The notes beneath the pieces are model-generated. The model was not told the origin of the DNA, searched no databases, and saw only the letters and a list, made by a program, of their open reading frames with translations. A DNA stretch of 64,000 nucleotides from the NCBI GenBank assembly GCA_963575645.1, contig OY754473.1, forward strand, positions 8,680,001 through 8,744,000, written 5' to 3'. This document shows positions 11,980 through 23,035 of this stretch, in pieces; the first letter of the stretch is position 1; each line of letters begins with the position of its first letter. Both the position numbers and the translations under genes were made by a program. Origin of the DNA: Xanthostigma xanthostigma. Lineage: Eukaryota > Arthropoda > Insecta > Raphidioptera > Raphidiidae.

Positions 11980-12679
11980 CGTTCTTGCAATAATAAATCA
12001 TACGGTAAGGGCTTGGTATTTATTTTCGCTTTTTTATGCTTCGTACCATCAGTTTGGAGTGGCGCATTTCTTTCTCGTTCTGGAGCACTATTAAAAGAGA
12101 ATATTTTTAAATTTTTCTTCGTCCTCGTAATTACGCCGTGTACGTCTATTGACGATCTTCTATTCAAAATAGCACGAAATAAGTAGATCAACTTCGAGCC
12201 TGGATTAGTGGGCGAGGGATCAACCGATCGAGATGATTTTTTTTTTTTAAATACTGTAAATTGAGTCTACTTTAATTAGCAAATTGTCAGTGGGGGTCTC
12301 AGATGCACTGGAAAGATATGCGCGTGGAAAAACCGGGCGCAAGAACTTTTGGCAAACAACTTGTAACTTTGGACGCTAATAACTTTTTTCCAGTACATTG
12401 GAGAGTTTTAATTGATAGACATTGAATTAAAGAGTAAATCCTGACGAGTCCAACGACACCAGAACGATTGCTGTGGGATTATTACAACGCGAGATATGAG
12501 CAATTCAAGGAAAAAAACAAAATCCAAGATGGCGGCGGATGGGGCAATTTGAATAATGCGCAAATTCAGGGTTAAGCTCTCCATCAAAGACCCTTTCGAA
12601 TGAGCAACAAAAGAAAAAATGTATCTGAAATTTTTGGGTCACACCTATAAAATATTTCTAAGTGCACTATCTAGGCAGC

Positions 12680-13137
12680 TCATCGGCGATTGCGTTGCGT
12701 TCCACCCAACTGAGCAATATCTAAATAATTTTCTTGAAATTTCAAAAAGGTATGAAAATTTTTAAACATTTTCAACATATTATCTTTATCCAAAGTGGAA
12801 AGATCAGTGCAGCAAACGGTTTTTTCCACTTCAGTTATTGGCTGGCGTCTTAGTTTTTGCATTGTGTCATTAATTTCGTTCCTCAGATCTTTCATTTCAC
12901 ATTTTGTCTGCCTGCCAATTGGCTTTTTGGCCGGTTTTGGGCTTTTCTCCCTTATATTCTCCTTTGTAGGATCATCGACACCCAGAGGTTCCTTGGCCAA
13001 CGTGAACATATCGGGGGTGAGACTAGTCCCCTCTATGAAAGTCTTAATGGCAACTTTCGAATTCAATCGTTCTCCCGAAGGAGTTATATAAAATATATTT
13101 CGGGAATTTTTTGACTTTCTTTGATATGGTGGTGTAA
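12680..13137 (-). pseudogene. MBD-domain protein, downstream half (split by piggyBac)
   Basis: Minus strand. Next to the piggyBac end it gives the end of a methyl-CpG-binding domain (FYITPSGERLNSK), then TFIEGTSLTPDMFTLAKEPL, a basic linker (IREKSPKPAKKPIGRQTK) and a helical tail (LRNEINDTMQKL... TEVEKTV... MLKMFKNFHTFLKF). The upstream half of the domain (VPFQKGWKREVVF) is at 21358-21539, 8.2 kb away on the other side of the transposon. GWKREVV and ITPSGE are hallmark MBD strand sequences. A one-base frame change lies between KKF and FYITPSG. MBD proteins bind methylated CpG or act in chromatin complexes; function here is unknown and the copy is broken. Related pieces: 10623-10697 and 48816-49004. 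Confidence 0.7.
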
Positions 13138-13300
13138 CCCTTACCGTCAGTCGAATAATTTACAAGAAACAAGTGAAAATTGAGAAAGTTTTATTTATAA
13201 CAAAATATACATTCTTATCACAGAACAAAAATATCATTTTCCTTATTATTAATTATTTATCACATATTTGCAAAAAATAGTTTCATTATTAGTTTTATTC

Positions 13301-14566
13301 TCACTTTTCATGACATTTTGAGAAACAGTTTTTATTCATATTGCAGCATAAAGTTACACCGCATGTACAGCATTTAGATTGCGGGCGTGACTGGATTCCC
13401 ATGCTGCTGCAGAGTTCACATCTTGTTCTTTTCTCAGAAAATCGTACCCAATGAGCACCTAAGTTTGAAAATCTTACACTGTCGGGGACACTACAGTTAA
13501 ATTTTCTTCTTTTTTTGTTACTCTGTGATGCAGGTGGTTCTGATGTACTTCGCCTTTTATTTTTGTTATTATTATTATTATTACAATTCATCAGACCTAA
13601 AGCTACTGACCGTCTGAACTGTAAAAGTGAAATTTTTTCTTCTACATTGTAGTAGAGAATATAAGAGTTCACAAACGCAATATCTAATAATCCAAAAAAA
13701 ATTCTATGCCACCACTTGTTGGCCTGGCGGTTGACACAATATGCACCTCGCAATCTATCCGCCCTGTCTACACCACCCATATGCATTACATAATCTTTCA
13801 CAACATCAGGGCATCTAATGTTCTCCCTTTCTCCTGCTTTATTTCTTCTTTTTACCGTAGTTGTTTCGGTTCCGTGATAATTTGACGCCAGTAAGACGAT
13901 TCTATTGTCTTTCCACTTGTAAAAAGAAATATCTGTATTAGATATTTTTACATCAAATTCCCCTCTTTTTAATTGTTTGTCTGGTTTGACATTTTTGGGT
14001 AAATCTCGTCTATTTGCTCGTATGGTACCGCATGCTAGTGTTTTTTCTAATTTAAGTTTTTCTAATAGGGGAACTGATGTGAAATAGTTATCAAAAAAAA
14101 ATGATTCTAAACTTCCCCCATTGTTCTTCAGTTAGATGTAAAACAACCCTTTCACCTAAATTGAAAGTTTTAAATCTTTCTTCTATTTGACCATTCTTCC
14201 CTTGATATATTTCAAACTTTAGTGTGTAACCCATTTGATCGCACAGACACCACAACTTGAAACCACGTTTTATTGGTTTCATTGGAGTGTATTGCTTTAG
14301 GGTACTGCGACCCTTAAAAAGGATCATTGATTCGTCTACAGATAGCTGTCTAGTACCATTGCAAAATAATGAAAATTGTGAGTTCAAATGGGTTATCAAG
14401 GGACGTAGTTTGTATAATTTATCTTCAGGAGTGACGAATTGGTTGTCGTCAACATGTAGGTTAGATAAAATGGTTTGAAATCTATCCCGCGACATTGTAT
14501 TTTTAACAACTTCCACCCCTAGATCATGACTAGAAGACCAGTAGTCACGAAGTGATGGTAAAACTA
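13301..14566 (-). pseudogene. piggyBac transposase, catalytic and C-terminal part
   Basis: Reads from LPSLRDYWSSSHDLGVE through DDE_Tnp_1_7 to a Cys-rich C-terminal domain (ELCSSMGIQSRPQSKCCTCG). All three expected catalytic aspartates are visible: LSVDESMILF, FFDNYFTSVP and MGGVDRADRL. One frameshift lies in a nine-T run at about 14093-14101; eight T would restore phase. The N-terminal end is cut by the hAT insertion, with about 50 residues of the usual protein missing between the two halves. C-terminus and stop at 13301 look complete. The transposase would excise and insert at TTAA. Confidence 0.9.
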
Positions 14567-15057
14567 GTGAAGGGACTATTCGAATTCAAAATCTAAAAGT
14601 ATTCGATTCTGGCGTGTATTCGAATGCATTCGATTCTTAACGAAGTATTCGAATACTAAAAAATCGAAATTCTGCCTCGATATCTTGCCGACCGATTATT
14701 GTGAGTATGCGAGTACGAGATATTATTATTACAGTAGAATCGAATGCAATGCTTAAGCAGAATTCGCGTCGATTTCGATTCTCCGTTTTAGCCACCGTAG
14801 CTTGTCGCGCGTTGGTAGGCCATACAAATAATATAAATGCCTTAACGCCCATCGCCGAGCATGGCAGTGGCGTAGTTTGTTGTTGATTTTCGACAACTCG
14901 CATAATTTTTTTTAAATTTTGCTTGGGGTTGACTTGACTCTCAAACTTTGAGAGTTAAAGATAAAATTTAAACCAACTAAACGAAATAAACTAAGTTTGG
15001 TAAATAAAAAAAAAAATACTTTAAAAAACTTTTTTACATAAAATCCTCGATACAATC

Positions 15058-15239
15058 TGTTGTATAATGTAACATATTATAAAAATACTTGGCAACGGAC
15101 ATAAACAACACGGCGTCATTCGTGAGCAGCAAGTGTGTGTGAACGAGTCATGTACTGAATTTGTTATAATTTAGAAATATAAAACTTATAATAATGTATT
15201 CAAATTGTACTCTGATTTATTAAATATCATAATAAAACA
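15058..15239 (+). repeat. Gypsy 5' LTR
   Basis: Begins TGTTGTATAATG and ends AATAAAACA. It includes a polyadenylation-like AATAAA near its end. Matches the 3' LTR at 181 of 182 positions (CATAAT here, CATATT there). Confidence 0.96.
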
Positions 15240-15334
15240 TGGTGTCAGTGTAAAAACGAACCCTAGTGAAAAATTGAAAGTTTAACAATATAACTTGGTT
15301 TTCACGTGAAAAAGAAAAAAAAAGAAGAAGAAAA

Positions 15335-16810
15335 ATGGCTGAATCAGATCAAAGTATGCAAGTCTTCTTCGCAATGCAAATTGAAAACTTAAAATTGATT
15401 AACGAACAGTTAACAAATCTATCATTAAACGCCAAGGAAACAACATCTAACAATATACCATGGCCACCGCCGCTGAATATAGAAGATAATATATCACATA
15501 ATTGGAACAATTATGAAAAGGCAACAGGTATGGATCGTTGGTCCGAAGTGGACGAAGAAAAAAAAGCTAGAATCTTTCTATCCGCAATAGGGGATGCAGC
15601 TATGCTGAAATTTAACAGGTTTCGGCTAAATAACGAACAATTAAAAAGCGTGACTTTGATAACCAATGAAATCCGAAAACAATTGTCAGCAAAAAGAAAT
15701 ATTATATATGACAGAGCAATGTTCAACAGTTGCAACCAGCATCAGGAAGAAAATTTCAATGATTACTTGATTAAACTGTATAAATTAATTGAAATGTGTG
15801 AATTCAATACATTTGAAAACGATCTTCTCAGAGACCGAATTGTGCTAGGTATAAAGAATAGAGACCTAAGGAAAAGATTAATGTCAATATCAGACTTAAC
15901 ACTAGAGAAAGCAATAGAAATATGCAAAATCGATGAACTTACAGAGGAAAGAATGAAAAACTTAGAAAACGAAGGTAGTGAAATTTCTGTCATGAAAATA
16001 GAAAAGAAGAAAGAAAAATTATTCAAATGCAAATTCTGCGGAAAGAAACACGTATTTGATAAAAACATTTGCCCGGCGTATGGCGAAGAATGTCATAACT
16101 GTAAAGGAAAAAATCACTTTGCAAGCGTCTGCAAGAAAAACGAGAATAAAGACAATAAAAAATCGAAAGAAAAAGTAAAACGTATAGAAGAAAATAAATC
16201 TGATACGGAAAATTCAGACGAAGATAATTCAACAGAGGAAAACGACTCAATTAATAGAATTATAACGAGCGAAAATGGTAACATCATAAAAACTAAAATT
16301 AAATTTGAAACAAAAGGAAAATGGAAAAGTATTCTTAGTGAATTGGATACAGGATCAAGCGTAAACCTTCTCGGCTACAGAAATCTATGTGATATACTAA
16401 ATGAAAAATCCATAAGTCTTAAAGAATGTAAACATAATCTTAAAGCATTCGGAGGCACTGAAATACAAGTGGCAGGTGAAATTAAACTGCGCATAAAATA
16501 TAAGTCTAAAATATACAATTTAAAGTTTGTGGTAGTAAAAGTTGATCACGGACCACTACTATCAGCAAAAACATGTATTGATCTTAAACTAATCAAATAC
16601 TGTAATAAAGTACAGATGTTAAACACAGAACATCTAAAGAATCAGGCTAATGATTTAATTGACAAGTACATGGACATCTTTGAAGGCTACGGATGCATAT
16701 CAGGAGAAGTTGAACTGGAAATAGACGAATCAATCATACCGGTCAAACAAAAAGCAAGGAGAATACCTTTATCACTCAGAAGCCACTTAAAAATGAACTG
16801 GATAATCTGA
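15335..16810 (+). CDS. Gypsy Gag-protease (first pol residues)
   Basis: ATG at 15335 follows an A/G-rich leader. Gag region to about residue 225, then zinc-binding motifs CKFCGKKH and CHNCKGKNHFASVC (CX2CX4HX4C). After an acidic spacer comes an aspartic protease core LSELDTGSSVNLLG and, near the end, an RT lead-in (VKQKARRIPLSLRSHLK). The frame is lost at about 16790 in a five-A run; one more A would continue into the RT frame. LTR identity means that break is recent, or a base-calling/assembly error. Confidence 0.9.
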   Translation: MAESDQSMQVFFAMQIENLKLINEQLTNLSLNAKETTSNNIPWPPPLNIEDNISHNWNNYEKATGMDRWSEVDEEKKARIFLSAIGDAAMLKFNRFRLNNEQLKSVTLITNEIRKQLSAKRNIIYDRAMFNSCNQHQEENFNDYLIKLYKLIEMCEFNTFENDLLRDRIVLGIKNRDLRKRLMSISDLTLEKAIEICKIDELTEERMKNLENEGSEISVMKIEKKKEKLFKCKFCGKKHVFDKNICPAYGEECHNCKGKNHFASVCKKNENKDNKKSKEKVKRIEENKSDTENSDEDNSTEENDSINRIITSENGNIIKTKIKFETKGKWKSILSELDTGSSVNLLGYRNLCDILNEKSISLKECKHNLKAFGGTEIQVAGEIKLRIKYKSKIYNLKFVVVKVDHGPLLSAKTCIDLKLIKYCNKVQMLNTEHLKNQANDLIDKYMDIFEGYGCISGEVELEIDESIIPVKQKARRIPLSLRSHLKMNWII

Positions 16811-17634
16811 CAAAGAAAAATATCATAACAAAAGAAGAAGGACATACTGATTGGATTAGCAATATATTAATGGTAAGAAGAAAGGAACAATACAGAATTT
16901 GTATAGATCCGATACCGTTAAACAAGGCTCTGAAAAGACCAAATCTACAATTTACCACATTAGATGAAATATTGCCAGAGTTAGGCAAGGCTAAGGTGTT
17001 CAGTACCGTAGATTTAAAAAAGGGATTTTGGCATGTTAAACTAACAGAACAAAGCCTGAAATTAACAACCTTTTGGACGCCTTTCGGCAGATACCGATGG
17101 CTGAGATTACCATTTGGAATTGCCTCAGCTCCGGAAATCTTCACACTAAAAATTCAAGAAATTGTTCAAGGGCTAAAGGGCATAGAAATATTGGCTGATG
17201 ACATATTAATCTATGGCACAGGCGACACAAAAGATGACGCTATCAAAGACCACAATGAAAATTTAGAAAATCTTTTTATTAGACTAAGACATAATAATTG
17301 CAAGCTTAATAAATCAAAGTTGATGCTGTGCACGAACAAAATAAAATTTTATGGACACGTATTGACCGACCATGGCATACAACCAGATCAAACAAAAATT
17401 GACGCTATCCTAAATTTCCCAGAACCATCCAATCAAAAGGATTTACAAAGATTCCTCGGAATGATCAACTACTTGAGTAAGTTTATACAAAATCTGAGTA
17501 CGGACAACTCCAATTTACGAAGACTGCTAATAAAAAACGTCGATTGGGAATGGACAGACGTGGAAAGGAAAGACTTCAATAAAATTAAAAATAAATTGAC
17601 AAATCTTCCAGCATTTAAATTATTATAATATCAA
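16791..17634 (+). CDS. Gypsy reverse transcriptase
   Basis: Frame 1. Motifs: YRICIDPIPLNKAL, FSTVDLKKGFWHVKL, WLRLPFGIASAPEIF, and the catalytic LADDILIYG (family usually YVDD or YADD), then KLMLCTNKIKFYGHVL and LQRFLGMINYLSKFI of the thumb. The open frame ends with TAA at about 17626 (FKLL then stop); RNase H continues in another frame after a small indel in an AT-rich string. Confidence 0.93.
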
Positions 17635-19468
17635 TAAACCGCTTGTTATTGAATGCGACGCTAGCAACGCTGGATTAGGCGCAGCATTATATCAAGAAAA
17701 ACAAGTAATAGGCTATGCATCTAGAACACTAAATAAAACAGAAACAAACTATGCACCTATCGAGAAAGAACTTCTAGCAATCGTATTCGCATGTAACAGG
17801 TTCGAACAACTAATCGTAGGTAATTCCGAAACTACTATAAGAACAGACCATCGACCTCTGGTAAATATTTTCAAAAAGCCACTTTTAAAATGTCCAAAAA
17901 GACTTCAAAAAATGTTAATGGTACTTCAACGATACAACCTTAAGGTAACGTATGTTGGGGGAAAATACAATCAAGTTGCAGATGCACTATCAAGAGCACC
18001 GAGTAACCTGAACGAAGAATCAACCGGCGATGGTATTCAAAAAGATCTCGTACACCTCATTCGACAACAAGACAACAAAATAACAAGTAAGTTCATGAAA
18101 ATTAACATTATCAAATCTTTACGAATCTTAGATGAACGATTAGAAAATATCAAATCTAATACAACAAAAGATGAAACATCACAACAGCTGATTTTAATGA
18201 TAACAACAGGATGGCCTAATAAAATTTCTAAAGTACCAGATTACCTTAAAATATACTACAAATATAGGGATGAACTCAGCACAGACGACGGATTAATATT
18301 CAAAAATGATAGAATTCTAATACCACGAAGTCTAAGAAAACTAATGATCAATAGAATTCACGCAAATCATAGTGGTATTGAAGCAGCCTTAAAACTAGCT
18401 AGAGGAAACATCTTTTGGCCTGGAATGTCAGCAGAAATAAAAGATTCAATAAAAAGTTGTGATCTATGCGCACAACATCACGAAACCCAGAGAAAATCTG
18501 AAATGATAACACATCAAATTCCAGAATACCCGTTTCAAGTAGTTTCGATGGACGTTTTCTTCATAAACAAGGAGGGAAAACAAATAAAATATCTAATCAC
18601 AGTTGACCATTATTCAGATTACTTTGAAATAGATAGATTAAAAAATTTAACTACAAATGAAATCATTAAGATATGCAAAAGAAACTTTAGTAGGCACGGA
18701 ATACCACAAAGAGTTTGCACAGATAATGCAACCAATTTTGTATGCAAAGATTTCCAAACATTCGCACAACAATGGGAATTCGAACATGTAACCTCCTCGC
18801 CTCATCACCAACAAGGAAACGGCAAAGCAGAGGCCAGCGTAAAAATAGCAAAAAGAATCCTCAAGAAATCCCCAGATAATTTTTGGTACTCATTGTTACA
18901 ATGGCGAAACACTCCTAACAAAATTAATTCCAGCCCAGTACAAAGATTATTTTCAAGACAAACCAGATGTGGAATCCCATCAACAATAAGAAATCTAAAA
19001 CCTAAAGTAACCGAAAATGTCGAAGAAGCAATAGAAGTACAAAAGAAGAAAAACAAATTCTACTATGACAAGAAAAGTAGAATACTTCCAGAATTAATAA
19101 TAGGACAGCCAGTGGCAGTGAGAATAAACTCCAAAACTTCCAAAGAATGGATCCCTGGAATAATAAAAAAACCACTCGGTGACTCTTCGTATATCGTCGA
19201 TGTTCAGGGTACAAGCTATCGTAGAAGCCGTATAGATATCATGCCACACGAGTATGACTTACCAAGTCAAACCAAGAACAGGGATTCTATAATAGAAATT
19301 AACAATCAGGTACCTACGTCGACGCCAATAACAGACCAATCCATCACTCTACAAAATCAATCGGACTTCAAAGGATTCGGTCCTAACGGAGATGTAGAAA
19401 GCATGAAGACCCCAAGACCAAGAAGAAAATTACATGTACCAAAAAAGCTAAACGATTATACTTTTTAA
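17635..19468 (+). CDS. Gypsy RNase H and integrase
   Basis: Frame 2. RNase H: IECDASNAGLGAALYQ (D), APIEKELLAIVFAC (E), RTDHRPL (D), QVADALSRA. Integrase zinc region: HANHSGIEAALKLARGNIFW then CDLCAQH. Core: SMDVFF (D), CTDNATNFVC (D) and QGNGKAEASVKIA (E). A basic tail (RRKLHVPKKLNDYTF) ends at 19468, 31 bp before the 3' LTR. Translation probably depends on the upstream gag start; the two frame breaks would need repair or shifting. Confidence 0.94.
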
Positions 19469-19499
19469 ATTCAGTTTTGTTCTTATAAAGAAGGGAGGA

Positions 19500-19681
19500 T
19501 GTTGTATAATGTAACATATTATAAAAATACTTGGCAACGGACATAAACAACACGGCGTCATTCGTGAGCAGCAAGTGTGTGTGAACGAGTCATGTACTGA
19601 ATTTGTTATAATTTAGAAATATAAAACTTATAATAATGTATTCAAATTGTACTCTGATTTATTAAATATCATATTAAAACA
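19500..19681 (+). repeat. Gypsy 3' LTR
   Basis: Starts TGTTGTATAATG immediately after a purine tract and ends ATTAAAACA. One mismatch to the 5' LTR. Confidence 0.96.
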
Positions 19682-19826
19682 CAATCCAAAAACAAAACAA
19701 TGTAAAATATCGATAAAAAAATGATAAAAATAAACATTTTCCTAAAAGAATATTATAAAATATATAGATGTAAAGAATATAAAAAATATGATATTTTGCA
19801 AACATAAACGGAATCTTAAAAAAATA

Positions 19827-20386
19827 TTAAAGACAACTATTTAAAAATATAATCATGTCCGAATTTTTGGGAGCTAATCTGTTTCGCCTAACATTTGTCA
19901 GCTGTCCAGTTTTAGAGAAAACTCGTTCTGATGGAACTGATGTAGCTGGGATGCAAGAATATTTCAGATGAAGCTCATAGAGCTCTGGAAATACAGTTTT
20001 ATGTTTTGCCCAGAAATTTAAATGATTTTCTAATCTGTGCATATATGGTAACTCTAAATATTGTCTTAACGTTATAGTACTGGTTGTAGATGGAGTAGTA
20101 ATATTTTGAGATTTGGCAACTTTATTATCAAAATGCGCCCAAATTGAGTTTTCTGAATCTAAATGATGACCCGATGTACCAGCTGGCGGATCAGCAATGG
20201 CCTCTAATGTAACAGCTGCATCCATTTCACGTTTTTCTGAAATCATTGGGGTTAGCTCTTCTAATAGCCATTTTTGAGCATTATCGGAATTTTCCTCTAG
20301 CCCAAAAGCCAATTTTTTCAATCTGGGATCCAGAATGGTAGCCTTGGCTAGAATTTTAGCTTCAAATTTTTGGATCTTTGCGTCGC
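19827..20386 (-). pseudogene. hAT transposase, C-terminal part with dimerization domain
   Basis: Begins in hAT frame with KFEAKILAKATILDPRLKK and ends in the hAT C-terminal dimerization motif (SVPSERVFSKTGQLTNVRRN, then MIIFLNS) and a stop at 19827. Catalytic N-terminal and BED-type domains are absent, so it is a truncated copy. The high-coordinate end is fused within a few bases to the piggyBac exon reading NLYATQR. Confidence 0.9.
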
Positions 20387-20907
20387 ATAAAGATTGGATT
20401 GAAATGTTATATCAGTAATAACAGAACCCATAATTTTTTTTAAAAAATCAACGGGCGTAATACATCCTCCAAGTGCTTTGACATTTACACCTAAAAATAA
20501 TATAGAACATATAATCTTATAAGTAATTTTATTGTATTATTTTGCTTACCTTCAGGATACGTGTACTGTTCTACGATTGTTAGTTTTTCCTTCTTCTTCC
20601 ATTTTCGACATATATTTGCAACATTATTATTTTCGTTGTCCTCATCATTCTGGACATTTTCAGGGTTTTCAGGATCAGGCTCACTCTCAGAGTTTTCAGG
20701 ATCAGGCACATTTTCTATTATTTCACTTGAAAAAACTTCGTTCAGTTCAGTTTCAAAAACTTTACTAAAATTATCCGGTTCATTTTCTTCATCACTTTCC
20801 ACATCTGTCTCTTGACTCAAATCTAAAGGGATATCTGTTTCCAAAATATTTCTAACTTCTTCTTCAGTCAATTTTCTTCTTTTTATTACACTTGACATTC
20901 TACACAA
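20387..20907 (-). pseudogene. piggyBac transposase N-terminal exons (two) with a 59-bp intron
   Basis: Exon 1 starts at MSSVIKRRKLTEEE (ATG at 20897-20899) and is acidic and low-complexity (SEPDPENPENVQNDEDNE), typical of piggyBac N-termini. It ends EQYTYPEG at a GT donor (20549). The intron 20491-20549 ends TTTTTAG, and exon 2 continues VNVKALGGCITPVDFLKKIM and FQSNLYATQ, which matches the conserved start of the piggyBac domain. The hAT interrupts right after this. 20908-21357 is piggyBac 5' untranslated and subterminal sequence. Confidence 0.8.
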
Positions 20908-21357
20908 AAAAGAAACATTAACAACAAACGAAAAGTTAGTACTGGTCTGACGGTACGTCAGGGTCCAGTCAGTTCTATATAAATTATAAAAGTAAATATT
21001 GGTGTTTTTAAGTTTGTAGATTTAAAATATCAATTAAGTAACATTATTTTAGTCCATACAGCAAAAATTTAAAAAAAAAGTTAATATAAAACCATATTAT
21101 TTACCTGTTATAATCTGCAAAAACCCACCACGCGATAAACACAGAACTGTCACTTCTGAAACTAGATTTCAGTATTGCCAACACCAAAATACTTTTAATA
21201 CAATGCAGGCATTGATACATAACATGGTACTCTTACGCACCGTTAGTCTGTATTAAACATAATATTATTGTAAGCAAAAATAATGATACTTAAACATGAT
21301 GGTACTCATAAGTACCGTCAGTACACTGTCAAAGAAACAGCTTCAGGACAGTAAGGG

Positions 21358-21539
21358 TTAAAAACCACTTCCCGTTTCCATCCCTTTTGAAACGGTACTA
21401 AATATCTCGGGTCTTTTGAATTTAGATATTTTGTTTTTTCTTTTTTTTGAGGTTTGCCGTCGACGCTTCTGAATTCTTTGCAGACATGCTTACGAATAGC
21501 AACTGACTCTGACTCCTGCCACAAAACACGTGTTTTGTG
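21358..21539 (-). pseudogene. MBD-domain protein, upstream half
   Basis: Minus strand encodes KYLNSKDPRYLVPFQKGWKR and then EVVFN, the first strands of an MBD fold, and breaks at the piggyBac TTAA. Joining to the piece ending at 13137 restores an MBD-like domain apart from a one-base frame change. The reading frame is open upstream to the palindrome at 21520-21539, where a Gag fragment of the opposite strand begins; no ATG is visible. Confidence 0.65.
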
Positions 21540-21792
21540 CTTCCTGTGAAAAGCGTAATAGTGTCAGGACCATTGAATCGGTGTTTGACTTATTGGAAGG
21601 ACCGGCCTTGTCTTGGTATCGTTCACTTAGGGAGTCAATTTCTTCTTGGGACGATTTTGTGGTGCAGTTGAAATCTGAGTTCCAACCTTTGGATTACGAA
21701 TATGATTTATGGAATCAAATTTTCCATCGGTTTCAAGATTCGGAAGAACGTGTAGGAACTTATATGTCTTGTATGAAGAATTTGTTTGCGCG
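21530..21792 (+). pseudogene. Gypsy-type Gag fragment (Retrotrans_gag)
   Basis: Translation includes LLEGPALSWYRSLRESISSW and DDFVVQLKSEFQ, then YMSCMKNLFARV, the standard capsid-like domain of gypsy-class Gag. It is cut on the right by the LTR that starts at 21793 and on the left by the palindrome and MBD sequence. No start codon of its own can be assigned. Confidence 0.75.
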
Positions 21793-22091
21793 AGTTACGT
21801 GGTGACACGTGAATATATAAATAAATAATAAGTTCCAGTAACTATTAAGTATTTTATTTGAATTCAATTTATAAATTGGAGAATACAAGAATAATATCGC
21901 TGATATTCGCTCTACGATACTATCTGTCCCTCACAGACAGAAGTCATTTCTATTTATCAAATCAGCACTCCTACACTCTGACTCCTTTCCCATGGGAACC
22001 GGGTGCTTGCAAAGATAGTCACGATTGCAAGAATGCGTAATATGATGATCCAACATAATATACATGATGGACCATAAGATTGTACGTAACT
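21793..22091 (-). repeat. Errantivirus-type LTR (3' LTR of the env-bearing element)
   Basis: 299 bp bounded by AGTTACGT at 21793 and ACGTAACT ending 22091, the AGTTA...TAACT ends usual in gypsy/errantiviruses. On the minus strand it is preceded by the purine tract AAGGAGGGAGA (22092-22104) and the env ORF, as expected for a 3' LTR. It interrupts the Gag fragment on its left. The other LTR is not in the window. Confidence 0.75.
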
Positions 22092-22193
22092 TCTCCCTCC
22101 TTAGGTCAGAAAGTTATCGTGGAATGATCAACTTTCTACAAATATCAGAAAAAAACAAACTTAAATTTTAACCTATTGTATAACGAACAATTC

Positions 22194-22990
22194 TTAAGAA
22201 TTTGTCGGGAAACTTACATTTGGTGTTTCTGGTGTTACAATTTGTAATTGAATATCGTTACTTTTTTGTTTGCCACAAAATTTGTTTTTAAGAGTTGTTC
22301 GTTTCACATGTATGATTATAAAAATTGTTCCTAAAATTATGATTATATAAAGTGGAAATGAAGAATATTTTATAATAATGCTGCCGAAAGTGGAAGCTTC
22401 GGATATATTTTCCTGCGCTTTTAATGATATTTGATGAATATCATTTAGACGGATATTTTCTAATCGAATAGGTTTACATTTGGTAAGGGAATAGTTCTCG
22501 GTAATGTGTATATTTGGTATTAAAATAGGAATTTTTTTTATTTCATTATCATTATTTAAATAATACATTGAGTTTATTTTTATATAACAACCTTGTGGTA
22601 ACGTTAAAAGATTTTTTCCTTTCAATAATAAATTGTCTTCACAGTTTGAAAAAAATTTACGAGTATTTGATGTTATTGTTATGTAATGACTCTGATCTAT
22701 TGGTTCTATTAGCAAATCTATTTGCTCAACAGGTAGCATTTTACAATTTTGAGATTGAAAATTTAGAATAATGTTAGGTATGCATTCGTTTGAAACAGAA
22801 TTTAAATGCATTAGTTGCACACATAATGATATTTCGTTATGAAATGTACATGGTTCGTTTAATAAAAAGTAATGATGTTTATTTAACGCTATATGTGAAG
22901 ACTGTATATATAAAATTTGATTGTTATTGTTAGGTACAGGTAATATTTTATACATAGTAAATTTTTCAGGTGATACTATAGGTATTTTGA
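22194..22990 (-). pseudogene. Errantivirus env C-terminal fragment (insect endogenous retrovirus, F-protein-like)
   Basis: Open minus-strand stretch to a stop at 22194; the ATG at 22955 is internal, and homology-like sequence continues a little upstream (KIPIVSPEKFT). Visible features: several spaced cysteines, the LPQGCYIKIN stretch typical of this envelope class, and near the C-terminus a hydrophobic membrane anchor (FPLYIIIILGTIFIIIHV) followed by a short basic cytoplasmic tail. The N-terminal part with signal peptide, furin site and fusion peptide is missing, so this is a relic. It is followed by a purine tract and LTR. Its upstream end abuts QNKN-transposase sequence at about 23000-23036. 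Confidence 0.75.
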
Positions 22991-23035
22991 TTTTATATGA
23001 CTTAATTCATGCCCATTTGCTCTGAAAGCCCGAAG

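Larger units (their letters stand above)
15058..19681 (+). mobile_element. Young full-length Gypsy LTR retrotransposon
   Basis: Two 182-bp LTRs (15058-15239, 19500-19681) differ at one base. They are flanked by a perfect 5-bp target duplication CAATC (15053-15057 and 19682-19686). A polypurine tract AAAGAAGGGAGGA precedes the 3' LTR, and a PBS-like TGGTGTCAGTG follows the 5' LTR. Gag, protease, RT, RNase H and integrase are all present with two frameshifts. No env. Inserted in hAT-derived DNA. Confidence 0.97.
14567..20386 (-). mobile_element. hAT transposon remnant inside piggyBac
   Basis: The left terminal region (about 14567-14650) is dense in ATTCGAAT-type subterminal repeats (GGGACTATTCGAATTC, TATTCGAATGCATTCG), as in many hAT ends. 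The only coding part is the C-terminal transposase at 19827-20386, fused directly to piggyBac sequence at its high-coordinate side; no second hAT terminus is visible there, so the hAT 5' part was lost by deletion. It carries the Gypsy element at 15058-19681. Confidence 0.65.
13138..21357 (-). mobile_element. piggyBac transposon (contains hAT, which contains Gypsy)
   Basis: Terminal inverted repeats: CCCTTACCGTCAG at 13138 and, reversed, CCCTTACTGTCCT ending at 21357. The right end is followed by TTAA (21358-21361), the canonical piggyBac target; the left flank reads GTAA, a mutated TTAA. The transposase runs on the minus strand with its N-terminal exons at 20387-20907 and the rest at 13301-14566; the gap is filled by the hAT at 14567-20386. 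The piggyBac itself splits an MBD-coding sequence. Confidence 0.85.
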
